A DNA stretch of 64,000 bases, taken from the NCBI GenBank assembly GCA_963802905.1, contig CAWDKH010000016.1:1-64000 (forward strand), read 5' to 3'. This stretch comes from DASQFQ01 sp963802905. GTDB lineage: Bacteria; Actinomycetota; Thermoleophilia; Solirubrobacterales; Solirubrobacteraceae. The notes under the pieces are model-generated. The model was not told the origin of the DNA and ran no database searches. It saw nothing but the letters and a program-made list of their open reading frames with translations. Below are positions 56,517-64,000 of the stretch, piece after piece (within the stretch, counting starts at the first letter, position 1; each line of letters begins with the position of its first letter). Position numbers and translations under genes: made by a program.

Positions 56517-57347
56517 CTAGGGAATGTTCCGCAGCCGCTGCAGCTCTTCGGCGACGTCGAAGGCGGGCTCCGGCCAGCGCAGCCCGAGCTCCTCGAGCTG
56601 CTCGCACAGCAGCCGCGTGATCGCCCAGTTGCGGTACCACTTGCGATCGGCGGGCACGACGTGCCAGGGCGCCGCGTCGGTGTCGCAGCGCTCGAGCGCG
56701 TCGGCGTAGGCCGCCATGTAGTCGTCCCACAGCGCGCGGTCCTCGAGATCGCGCGGGTTGTACTTCCAGCGCTTGGTCGGGTCCTCGAGGCGCGCGATCA
56801 ATCGCTGCTTCTGCTCCTCGGGCGAGATGTGGAGCATGCACTTGACGATCTTCATCCCGCCGTCGGTGAGCTCGGCCTCGAAGCGGTTGATGGCGTCGTA
56901 GCGGCGGCTCCACGTGCGCTTCGGGACGGCGCCGCGGACGCGCGCGGCGAGCACGTCCTCGTAGTGCGAGCGGTCGAAGACGCCGAGCTTGCCGGCGCGC
57001 GGGAGCTGCCGGCGGATGCGCCACAGGAAGTCGTGCTTGCGCTCCTCCGGCGTCGGCCGTCCGAAGCTCGCGACGTGCAGGCCGGACGGGTCGCACTGGC
57101 CGACGACGTGGCGAACGCTGCCGCCCTTGCCCGACGTGTCGAGCCCCTGGAGGACGAGCAGCACGCTGCGCTGCCCGCCGCTGCGCCCCTCGGCGTAGAG
57201 CTGCTCCTGGAGCGTCGAGAGGCGCTCGGCCAGCGCGGCCTGCTCCTTCTGGGCGTCGGCCTTGCTGCCCTTGAAGCCGGGGGTCGCGCGGGTGTCGATC
57301 GCGTCGAGGTCGCGCACCCGCAGACGGTCGCTCATGCGCTTCGCCAT
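56517..57347 (-). CDS. ppk2: polyphosphate kinase 2 family protein
   Basis: This 276-residue enzyme transfers phosphate between polyphosphate and nucleotides. Walker A is LQGLDTSGKGG (about 67-76), Walker B VFDRSHYEDVL, and the lid region carries RFEAELTDGGMKIVKCMLHI and the Arg-rich RLEDPTKRWKYNPRDLEDR. It is a single-domain member. The ATG at 57347 follows an alternative GTG. It heads the operon with the YceH-like protein and shares 15 nt of intergenic DNA with the divergent hydrolase. Confidence 0.9.
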   Translation of the reverse strand: MAKRMSDRLRVRDLDAIDTRATPGFKGSKADAQKEQAALAERLSTLQEQLYAEGRSGGQRSVLLVLQGLDTSGKGGSVRHVVGQCDPSGLHVASFGRPTPEERKHDFLWRIRRQLPRAGKLGVFDRSHYEDVLAARVRGAVPKRTWSRRYDAINRFEAELTDGGMKIVKCMLHISPEEQKQRLIARLEDPTKRWKYNPRDLEDRALWDDYMAAYADALERCDTDAAPWHVVPADRKWYRNWAITRLLCEQLEELGLRWPEPAFDVAEELQRLRNIP

Positions 57348-57362
57348 CACGCGAGGCTAGCC

Positions 57363-58109
57363 ATGCGCAAGGATGCGCGCGTGGTCCTCACGCGCGAGTA
57401 CGTCGACATCCCGGTGGACGGCCGGCAGATGCGCACGTTCGTGGCCGCGCCTCGCGACGGCGGCCCCTATCCCGGCGTCGTCTTCTACACCGACATCTTC
57501 CAGCTCACCGAGCCGTCGCTGCGCTGGGCCGTGCGGCTCGCGGGCTATGGCTACGTGGTGGCGGTGCCCGAGATCTACCACCGCATCGAGCCGGCCGGCA
57601 CGGTGCTCGAGTTCGACGACGACGGCAAGGTCCGCGGCCAGGGCGACGCCGACGCAACCACGGTGGCGGACTTCGACGCCGACGTCGACGCCGCGCTCGC
57701 CTGGCTGGCGGAGCACTCGAGCGGCTCGCTCGGCGCCGCCGGCCACTGCACCGGCGGCCACCTCGCGTTCCGCGCGGCGTTTCACGAACTGGTGCGCGCG
57801 ACCGCGTGCTGGTACGCGACCGGGCTGCACGACGGCAAGCTCGGCAAGGACCCGGATGCGGGCTCGCTCGCGCGGGCGCGCGAGATCGAGGGCGAGCTGC
57901 TGGCGGTCTGGGGCACGACCGACCCGCACACGCCGGAGACCGCGCGCGAGGTGATCAAGGCGGGGCTCGACCCGCTCGCGACCCGGCTGACGTGGCGCGA
58001 GTACGCGGCCGCGCACGCGTTCGGCCGCGACGTCGGCGACCGCTACGACCCCGCGGTGACCGACGAGGCGTTCGCGGAGACGATCGCGCTGTTCCGGCGC
58101 AGCCTCTAG
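57363..58109 (+). CDS. dienelactone hydrolase family protein
   Basis: This 248-residue alpha/beta hydrolase has Cys as nucleophile in AAGHCTGGHLAF, Asp in WGTTDPHTPE and His in AAAHAFGRDVGDRY, the dienelactone-hydrolase triad. YPGVVFYTDIFQL and YVVAVPEIYHRIEP are typical. It may act on a lactone or ester from aromatic breakdown; the substrate is unknown. Its stop overlaps the convergent transporter gene by 4 nt. Confidence 0.88.
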   Translation: MRKDARVVLTREYVDIPVDGRQMRTFVAAPRDGGPYPGVVFYTDIFQLTEPSLRWAVRLAGYGYVVAVPEIYHRIEPAGTVLEFDDDGKVRGQGDADATTVADFDADVDAALAWLAEHSSGSLGAAGHCTGGHLAFRAAFHELVRATACWYATGLHDGKLGKDPDAGSLARAREIEGELLAVWGTTDPHTPETAREVIKAGLDPLATRLTWREYAAAHAFGRDVGDRYDPAVTDEAFAETIALFRRSL

Positions 58110-59170
58110 GCGGCGAGGAGCTCTTCGGTCGGCCGGTCCCAGACGGGGGCGTCCGGCTCCTCGGCCAGCTGCTCGGCGGCGCGCACGAGGTCGACGGCGA
58201 CCGAACGCACCTGGCCGGCGATCTGCGTCAGCTCGGGCGAGTCGTACGCGTGATTCGCGTGGCGGGCGGCGCTGAGCGCGAGCGGGCGCAGCTCCGTGTG
58301 GCGGGCGGGCTCGTCGTACTGCGCGCCGAGCTCCCAGACCGCGTCAGCGAACTCGCGGACCGCCAGCGGAAGCCCAGCGGGCGCCGGCTCGGCGCCACGC
58401 GTGTGGCGCAGCACGTAGCGGGTGAGCACGCGCGCGTTGCGGACCGCGAAGTCGACCTGGGGCATCGTGTCCTCATAGCGGCGCAGGACCGCGCGGTCGC
58501 CACGGCGGGTGAGCGAGAAGCGCGCGGTCTCGCTCGCCGCGGGCAGCGCGTCCTCGAGCGCCTCGACGTCATCGTCCATCTCGCGCGCGGCGTGCAGCGC
58601 CTGCTGCGCGCGGCCGGTGTCCCCGGTCTCGAGCGCGCCGGCGGCCTCCTGCAGCGTGTGCCCGAGCTTGCCGACCACGGACTGCGCGGCGCGGTTGACC
58701 ATCAGGACGGGATCCGCCGGCAGCAGCAGCGACGCGATCGCGAGCCCAATGCCGCCGCCGATGAGACCCTCGAACAGCCGGTCGAGCGAGAACCCGGGCT
58801 CGGCCTGCTGCAGCGAGGCAAGCAGGATCGCCGACACAGCGGCCTCGTTGACGAGCATCGGCCCGCCGCGCAGGAGCAGCGCCGCGGTCATGGCGAGCGT
58901 CACGACCAGCGCGATCTGCCACGGGCCGGTGCCGATCAGCGCGAGCAGCACGCTGGCGACGGCGAGGCCGATGACCACGCCGCCGACGAGCTCGACCGCC
59001 TCGCGGCGGCGGTGTCCGTAGGTGGCGCCGAGGCAGATCACCGCAGCGATCGAGGCGAACGCCGGGCGCGGGCTGGGGAGCAGCAGGATTGCGAGGTACC
59101 AGGCAGCGACCGCGGCAGCGGCGGTCTGGAGCACGACGGGCATCTGGGGGAGGACGGTGCGGCGGAACAT
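58106..59170 (-). CDS. FUSC/aromatic-acid-exporter family membrane protein
   Basis: The protein is 354 residues. The N-terminal half has about six membrane helices (about 12-32, 36-56, 60-80, 85-105, 110-130 and 140-158), including ATYGHRRREAVELVGGVVIG and FEGLIGGGIGLAIASLLLPA. The cytoplasmic C-terminal half is helical. This is the layout of FUSC-type exporters of aromatic acids. The ATG at 59170 is preceded by AAGAG. Confidence 0.85.
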   Translation of the reverse strand: MFRRTVLPQMPVVLQTAAAAVAAWYLAILLLPSPRPAFASIAAVICLGATYGHRRREAVELVGGVVIGLAVASVLLALIGTGPWQIALVVTLAMTAALLLRGGPMLVNEAAVSAILLASLQQAEPGFSLDRLFEGLIGGGIGLAIASLLLPADPVLMVNRAAQSVVGKLGHTLQEAAGALETGDTGRAQQALHAAREMDDDVEALEDALPAASETARFSLTRRGDRAVLRRYEDTMPQVDFAVRNARVLTRYVLRHTRGAEPAPAGLPLAVREFADAVWELGAQYDEPARHTELRPLALSAARHANHAYDSPELTQIAGQVRSVAVDLVRAAEQLAEEPDAPVWDRPTEELLAA

Positions 59171-59224
59171 CTCTTGAGTGTCATCGGCGGTCCTAAGGGT
59201 TCCTTGAGCCCGCAACAACATCCT

Positions 59225-59758
59225 TTAATACCAGCCGCCGACGCCCTCCCCGCCGACCGGATCCTGCGGCGGCGGGCCGAGCGCCGCGATCCGCTCGCGG
59301 GCGGCCTCCAGCTCGGCCTCGGACAGGTCCTCGCGCAGCAGGTCGTAGTTCTCCTGGCCCGGCGGGTAGGCGCCGACGACGGTGAAGCCGTCGCGCGGCG
59401 TCGCGCGACGGTGGCCGGTGCCGGCGGGCAGGACGAGCACGTCGCCGGCTTCGACCTCGAACGCCTGGCCCTGCGGGCCGCCGAGCTCGATCGTCGCGCG
59501 GCCCGCCACGCACGCGAGCGCCTCATGGGAGGTCGAGTGGAAGTGGTGGAAGTCGAACACGCCCGCCACCCACGAGCCGCCCCAAGCGTGCCGGGCAAAA
59601 AGCGCGCGCGCCGCGTCGGCGTCGGTCACGGCCTCGACGCCGCGGTAGACGAGCACGGGGAAGCGCGAGTTGTTCGGGATGTGAGCGCCGGGCGGCGCCT
59701 GCCAGGTCTCGCTAGGCGCCAAGCCAGGCAGCTTGCTGCCTCGCGGGGGGAGCCTCAT
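59225..59758 (-). CDS. YjlB-like cupin protein, N-terminus encoded by repeat B
   Basis: This 177-residue cupin has HIPNNSRFPVLVYRGVEAV, FDFHHFHSTSHEALACVAG and VLVLPAGTGHRRATP. The first ~15 residues, up to LAPS, are translated from palindromic repeat B, which also stands outside genes elsewhere. Either the repeat was inserted into the start of the gene or the true start lies further in. The ATG overlaps the stop of the 185-residue protein. Confidence 0.78.
   Translation of the reverse strand: MRLPPRGSKLPGLAPSETWQAPPGAHIPNNSRFPVLVYRGVEAVTDADAARALFARHAWGGSWVAGVFDFHHFHSTSHEALACVAGRATIELGGPQGQAFEVEAGDVLVLPAGTGHRRATPRDGFTVVGAYPPGQENYDLLREDLSEAELEAARERIAALGPPPQDPVGGEGVGGWY
59712..59750. repeat. 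palindromic repeat B, copy 2
   Basis: The sequence begins with the same 19 nt as copy 1 (CTAGGCGCCAAGCCAGGCA), then has hairpin AGGCAGC (59726-59732), TT, GCTGCCT (59735-59741), and ends GCGGGGGG. Compared with copy 1 one C-G pair has become G-C, a double substitution that keeps the stem. It lies within the cupin coding region. Confidence 0.75.
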
Positions 59759-60312
59759 CGGTACACCGCCCCCAGCAGCGCCGCGTAGGAGCGCACGAGC
59801 AGCGCGCGCTCCTCGCGCAGCAGCGGGTGCTGCGGGTCCTTGCCCGCCTCGATCCAGCGGTCGGAGACGTCCATCGCCTGCGCCCGCAGCTCGGCCGCGC
59901 GCCGGACGTCCTCCGGCGGTGCGCCGTAGGTGTAGGCGTAGAGGTCGCGCAGCGCGACGACCAGCGCCTCGCCGAGCGCGTGGTCGCCGTACTGGTTCTC
60001 GCGGTGCGCGCGCCACCACTCGACCTCGAGCTCCGCCGCGCGCACCGGGTCGATGCTCGCGCCCAGCAGCCGGTAGAAGCGCGTCATCGTCGCCCGCGCG
60101 CCGTCGGGGTCGTTGTCGGGGAACGGCGCCCACTGCATGTTCGCCCGCAGCACCAGCCACGCGCCGTAGAGCGTCTTCGGCCAGCTCATGCGGAACGCCG
60201 CGCGCACGAGCGCGACCGACGCGACCAGGAACGCCGCCCACTTGCGGCGGTAGTAGGTCTCCCACGCGCGGCACTCGTAGCGGCCGACGGCGCGAGGATC
60301 GAAGCGGCGCAT
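59755..60312 (-). CDS. hypothetical protein coupled to a cytochrome P450
   Basis: The protein is 185 residues, of unknown family. MRRFDPRAVGRYECRAWETY and YRRKWAAFLVASVALVRAAF open it; many Trp and Tyr, and mostly helical. A weak hydrophobic segment (about 26-42) could touch the membrane. The ATG shares one base with the P450 stop (TGATG), and its stop overlaps the cupin start, so it is coupled on both sides. It is probably an accessory to the P450, by position only. Confidence 0.65.
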   Translation of the reverse strand: MRRFDPRAVGRYECRAWETYYRRKWAAFLVASVALVRAAFRMSWPKTLYGAWLVLRANMQWAPFPDNDPDGARATMTRFYRLLGASIDPVRAAELEVEWWRAHRENQYGDHALGEALVVALRDLYAYTYGAPPEDVRRAAELRAQAMDVSDRWIEAGKDPQHPLLREERALLVRSYAALLGAVYR

Positions 60313-61584
60313 CAGGCGATCACCATCGTGCCGCCGCGCGGCGAGAAGGTCACGTTGCGCCGCGCCACCCGCTCGGCCGTGCCGGACGCCGGCCGCAGCG
60401 TCCGCCGCCGCACGATCTCGGCGAGCGCGACGCGCATCTCCATCTCCGCGAACGCCGCCCCGAGGCAGCGCCGCACGCCGCCGCCGAACGGGATCCACGC
60501 GTAGGTCGCGGGCGCGTCCTCGAGGAAGCGCTCGGGGCGGAACGCGTACGGCTCCGGGTAGCGATCCGGGCGCGTGTGGGCGAGCCAGATCGCCGGCGTC
60601 ACGTCGGTCTCCGGCGGGAGCACGTGGCCGTTGACGCGCAGCTCCTCGCTCAGCCGCCGGCCGGCGAGCGGGACCACGGGGCGCAGCCGCAGCGACTCGG
60701 CCACCACCGCGCGCAGGTACGCGTCGTCGTCGGCCGCGCCGAGGCGCTCGAGCACGTGCGGGTGGCGCAGCAGGAGGTCGAACGTCCACGCCAGCCCGGT
60801 CGCCGTGGTCTCGTGCCCGGCGAGCAGCAGCGTCATCAGCTGGTCGCGGATCTCGGCGTCGTCCATCGGCTCGCCGTCCTCGAACCGCGCCTCGACCAGC
60901 AGCGACAGGATGTCCTCGCCCGGATCGGCGCGCCGCGCGGCGATCTCCGCGCCGAGCATCGCGTCGATCTCCTGCCGCAGCGCCTCGAGCTTCGCGAGCG
61001 GGTCGGGCCCGCCGAACCGGCGCGAGAGCAGCACGCTGAACTGCAGGCCCGCCGACGACGTGCCGGCCAGCAGCTGCCCGAGGCGCTCGCCCAGCCGCTC
61101 GCGGTGCGCGGCGTCGGACACGCCGAACACCGCGCGCAGGATCACCTCGAGCGTGACGGCCTGCATCCGCGGGTGCAGCGCGAACGGCTCGCCCGCCGGC
61201 CAGCTGTCGACCTCGCGCGCGACGACCTCGCGCACGGTCGCCTCGTACGCGCGCATGCGCGCGCCATGGAACGGCGGCAGCATCAGCTTGCGGCGCGCGA
61301 GGTGCTCGCGCCCCTCGAGCAGCAGCAGCGAGCGCGAGCCCATGATCGGCTGCAGCGCCACCGTGCGGCCCGGGCGGGAGCGTGTGCCCGGGGACCGTGT
61401 AGAGCGCGCGGATCGCCTCCGGGTCCGAGAGCATCACCATCGGCGTCTGGAAGCCGAGGAAGCTGACGCTGAACGAGTCGCCGAAGCGCCGGCGGCACGA
61501 TTCGAGGAACGAGATCGGCCGCAGCAGCCAGCGCAGGGTCTGCACGACCGGCGGCTCGGACGGCCCTGGCGGCAACGTGCTCAT
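60312..61584 (-). CDS. cytochrome P450 (one apparent frameshift)
   Basis: The protein has about 424 residues. The I-helix oxygen site is LLAGHETTATGLAW, the ExxR motif AESLRLRP, PERF precedes the heme loop, and the heme-binding Cys is in FGGGVRRCLGAAFAEME. The N-terminus SFLESCRRRFGDSFSVSF and VMLSDPEAIRALY is normal. A one-base insertion near 61375 separates HTLPPG from VALQPIMGSRSLLLLEG. No ferredoxin gene is next to it. The substrate is unknown. Confidence 0.9.
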
Positions 61585-61602
61585 GCGCGTACTGTCGCAT
61601 CG

Positions 61603-62385
61603 ATGCGCACGCGCATCCGCTCCCAAGCCCAGCACCTCACCGGCCGCCGCCGCCACGTCGCGCGGCGGCCGCCCGACGAGGAGCTCGTGCTGCAGCTCCA
61701 GCACTCGATCGGCAACCGCGCGACGACCCAGCTGCTGCAGCGGACGCCCCAGGTGCTGACCAAGGCCGGCATCAAGACCGAGTCGCGCGTGAGCGACAAG
61801 ACGCCCGGCCTGATCCAGACCGCGCTCGAGGAGAGCGTGGAGCTCAAGCCGTTCTTGAAGGGCAAGTTCCCTGGCTCGGCGGTCACCAAGGACTTCGAGA
61901 TCCACACCGACGAGAAGAGCTTCAACACCGCCATCAAAGCGCATTTCAAGAACACCGAGCCGATGACGGACAAGCAGATGGCGGAGGCATACGGGGGCTA
62001 CGGCGGGTTCGTCGAGCGCGCGAACCGCAGGATCCACGTCCGCTCGCGCTCGACGTTCGGCCACGCCGTCCACGAGGCGATGCACAGGGTCTCGAGCTCC
62101 GGCTTTCGCGGCTTCTGGGGCGACTTCCTCAACGAGGGCGTGACGCAGCTGTTCGCCGACCGGTTGCTGGTCGAGCACGGCCTGACCAAGGTGACCGACC
62201 ACAAGTACAAGGACGAGCTGGCGTGCGCGGAGAAGCTGGTCGCGCTCACCGACGTCAACACCGTCGCCGGCGCCTACTTCCAGAACGACGCCAAGCTGCG
62301 GGAGGCCGTGCTGAAGAAGCTGAACGTCGATCTCCACACGCTGTCGCGGCTGGACGGCAAGACCATCTGCTCGCGCCTGCCGTAG
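61603..62385 (+). CDS. metallopeptidase-like protein with N-terminal GNR motif (eCIS/polymorphic-toxin type)
   Basis: The protein is 260 residues. The N-terminus LVLQLQHSIGNRATTQLLQR (about 28-47) is the LQxxxGNRxxxxLLQR motif seen at the start of DUF4157 proteins and many extracellular-contractile-injection or polymorphic-toxin cargo proteins. The C-terminal half has a zinc site HEAMH (157-161) with a third-ligand candidate in FLNEGVTQLFADR (Glu178). There is no signal peptide. No eCIS sheath, tube or baseplate gene is in the window. It is coupled to the downstream DNA ligase gene (TAGTG). Confidence 0.7.
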   Translation: MRTRIRSQAQHLTGRRRHVARRPPDEELVLQLQHSIGNRATTQLLQRTPQVLTKAGIKTESRVSDKTPGLIQTALEESVELKPFLKGKFPGSAVTKDFEIHTDEKSFNTAIKAHFKNTEPMTDKQMAEAYGGYGGFVERANRRIHVRSRSTFGHAVHEAMHRVSSSGFRGFWGDFLNEGVTQLFADRLLVEHGLTKVTDHKYKDELACAEKLVALTDVNTVAGAYFQNDAKLREAVLKKLNVDLHTLSRLDGKTICSRLP

Positions 62386-63881
62386 TGCTGCTCGCCGAGC
62401 TCGTCAGCGCATCCGAGACCGTCGGCGCCACCAGCGCGCGCAGCGGCAAGATCGCCGTGCTCGCCGACGCGCTGCGCACCGCCTCCCCGGAGGAGGCCGC
62501 GATCGCCGTCGCGTTCCTGTCCGGCGAGCTGCGCCAGCGCCAGATCGGCGTCGGCTGGGCGGCGGTCCGCGACGCGCCGCCGCCGGTGGGGATCGCGTCG
62601 CTGTCGCTGATCGACGTCGACGCTGCGTTCGCGGCGATCGGGTCGCTCTCCGGCCCCGGCTCGCAGGCGGCCCGGCGCGCCGCGATCGCCGCGCTGTTCG
62701 GGCGCGCGACCGGCCCCGAGCAGGAGTTCATGCGCGCGCTGCTCTCCGGCGGCATCCGCCAGGGCGCGCTCGAGGGCGTGATGGCCGAGGCCGCCGCCCA
62801 GGCCGCCGGCGTGCCCGCCACGGTCCTGCGCCGCGCGCTGATGCTGCACGGCGACCTCGGCGACGTCGCTGCGACCGCGATGGCGGGCGGTGCCGACGCC
62901 CTGCGTGCGATCGGGCTGCAGGTCGGCCGCGGCGTCCGGCCGATGCTCGCCTCGCCCGCCGCCGACGTCGCCGCCGCGATGGAGAAGGTCAGCCCGGCGG
63001 CGGTCGAGTGGAAGCTCGACGGCATCCGCGCCCAGGTCCACCGCGACGGCAGCGACGTCGTCGTCTACTCGCGCACGCTCGACGACATCACCGCGCGCGT
63101 GCCGAAGATCGTCGAGGCCGCGCTCGCCCTGCCGGTCCGCAGCGTCGTGCTCGACGGCGAGGCGATCGCGCTGCGTGAGGACGGCCGGCCGCACGCCTTC
63201 CAGGACACCGCAGGCCGCGCGCTGCCGCTGCAGGCGCTGTTCTTCGACGTGCTGCACCTCGACGGCGAGGACGTGCTCGACGAGCCAGGCGCCGCCCGCG
63301 CCGAGCGCCTCGCCGCCGTCGTGCCCGAGGCGCAGCGCGTGCCGCGCGCGCTGGCCGAGGATGCCGAGGCTGCCGCCGCCGTGCTCGAGGAGGCGCTCGC
63401 GATGGGCCACGAGGGCGTGATCGTCAAGTCGCTCGACGCGCCCTACGCCGCCGGCCGGCGCGGCGCCGGCTGGCTGAAGGTCAAGCCGGTGCACACGCTC
63501 GACCTCGTCATCCTCGCCGCCGAGTGGGGCCACGGCCGCCGCCGCGGCTGGCTCTCGAACCTCCACCTCGGCGCGCGCCACGACACCGAGCCCGGGCAGT
63601 TCGTGATGCTCGGCAAGACGTTCAAGGGGCTCACGGACAAGATGCTCCAGTGGCAGACCGAGCACCTGCTCGAGCTCGCCACCGAGCGCGGCGACTGGGT
63701 CGTCAAGGTCCGCCCGGAGCTCGTCGTCGAGATCGCGCTCGACGGCCTCCAGCGCAGCACCCGCTATCCCGGCGGTGTGGCGCTGCGATTTGCGCGCGTC
63801 CTGCGCCACCGGCCCGACAAGCGCGCCGAGGAGGCCGACACGCTCGCGTCGGTGCTGGCGGTGTCCAGCGGGCCCAGGTAG
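62385..63881 (+). CDS. ligB: ATP-dependent DNA ligase (LigB type)
   Basis: This 498-residue enzyme joins DNA ends with ATP. The adenylation Lys210 is in VEWKLDGIRAQVHR, and other motifs are SVVLDGEAIALR, FFDVLHLDGED, MGHEGVIVKS and GWLKVKP, with an N-terminal DNA-binding domain (about 1-185). This is the mycobacterial LigB layout, an accessory ligase beside the NAD-dependent LigA. The GTG shares one base with the stop of the metallopeptidase-like gene. Confidence 0.9.
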   Translation: MLLAELVSASETVGATSARSGKIAVLADALRTASPEEAAIAVAFLSGELRQRQIGVGWAAVRDAPPPVGIASLSLIDVDAAFAAIGSLSGPGSQAARRAAIAALFGRATGPEQEFMRALLSGGIRQGALEGVMAEAAAQAAGVPATVLRRALMLHGDLGDVAATAMAGGADALRAIGLQVGRGVRPMLASPAADVAAAMEKVSPAAVEWKLDGIRAQVHRDGSDVVVYSRTLDDITARVPKIVEAALALPVRSVVLDGEAIALREDGRPHAFQDTAGRALPLQALFFDVLHLDGEDVLDEPGAARAERLAAVVPEAQRVPRALAEDAEAAAAVLEEALAMGHEGVIVKSLDAPYAAGRRGAGWLKVKPVHTLDLVILAAEWGHGRRRGWLSNLHLGARHDTEPGQFVMLGKTFKGLTDKMLQWQTEHLLELATERGDWVVKVRPELVVEIALDGLQRSTRYPGGVALRFARVLRHRPDKRAEEADTLASVLAVSSGPR

Positions 63882-63931
63882 GGTCGGCGCGCGGCGGGTG
63901 CACGAGGCACCGGTCGAGAAAGGACTCGACC

Positions 63932-64000
63932 ATGCCCGCCCGCCCTCACGCTGGGATTGCCAGCCTCGCCGCTTGCGCCGTGCTGCTTGCGGTCGGCGCG
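63932..64000 (+). CDS. start of a secreted protein (cut by window edge)
   Basis: Only 23 residues are present: MPARPHAGIASLAACAVLLA and three more. They look like a signal peptide. AAAGGA lies 7 nt before the ATG. What follows is outside the window. Confidence 0.5.
   Translation, partial: MPARPHAGIASLAACAVLLAVGA

Overview
The window is high-GC DNA, roughly 70% G+C by eye, with dense coding, many 1-4 nt start/stop overlaps and frequent GTG/TTG starts. It carries F420-type oxidoreductases, an InhA-type enoyl-ACP reductase, a propionyl-CoA-carboxylase-type AccD and an actinobacterial SecE with a long acidic N-terminus. Together these point to an actinobacterium. The style of the small hypothetical genes suggests the Thermoleophilia/Solirubrobacterales; this is inference from gene content, and there is no rRNA gene here to prove it.

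Region 1 (1-18452, all minus strand) is a housekeeping block. In transcription order it reads fabD-fabH-fabG-acpP-fabF-accD-(28-codon micro-gene)-fabI-acyl-reductase-like SDR, then a secreted protein with a sigma-region-4-like helix-turn-helix and an intrinsic terminator, then rpmG-secE-nusG-rplK-rplA-rplJ-rplL-rpoB-rpoC. Type II fatty acid synthesis thus sits directly upstream of the ribosomal-protein/RNA-polymerase cluster. rpoC runs off the left edge.

Region 2 (18562-31490) begins with a HipA-like kinase/DUF3037/degenerate metallo-beta-lactamase-fold triad. It continues with a two-component system, a metallo-beta-lactamase-fold hydrolase, an amidase, a ThDP decarboxylase/synthase and a DUF1707/DUF4097 envelope pair joined to an orphan histidine kinase and an orphan solute-binding lipoprotein. 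It ends with a zinc-ribbon membrane protein, a FlgM-like protein and an aldo/keto reductase. A ~330 bp non-coding stretch (26101-26430) ends in a strong intrinsic terminator and may hold a small RNA.

Region 3 (31487-52021) holds a ribbon-helix-helix-GAF regulator opposite a STAS protein, and a TetR-controlled acyl-CoA ligase/NUDIX operon with two visible operators. It then has HPP, MDR, SDR, LLM, F420-PPOX, cupin, hotdog, VOC and alpha/beta-hydrolase enzymes, a class B penicillin-binding protein, asparagine synthetase, a nitrilase, a Ddn-like protein, a ROK kinase, an HhH-GPD glycosylase and a GAF histidine kinase.

Region 4 (52071-64000) has a PAS-GGDEF-EAL protein, an FAD-dependent oxidoreductase operon with a YceH-like protein and PPK2, a dienelactone hydrolase, a FUSC-type transporter, and a P450/companion/cupin operon. 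It ends with a metallopeptidase carrying an eCIS/polymorphic-toxin-type GNR motif, an ATP-dependent DNA ligase and the start of a secreted protein.

Two palindromic repeat families (23935-23977 with 46807-46844; 32706-32744 with 59712-59750) keep their hairpins despite sequence differences. Fourteen apparent single-base frameshifts break otherwise intact genes, including rpoC twice, rplA, secE and fabI. Indel errors in the sequence explain these far better than biology does, so the affected genes are described as single intact genes. No tRNA, rRNA, transposase, prophage or CRISPR array was seen.
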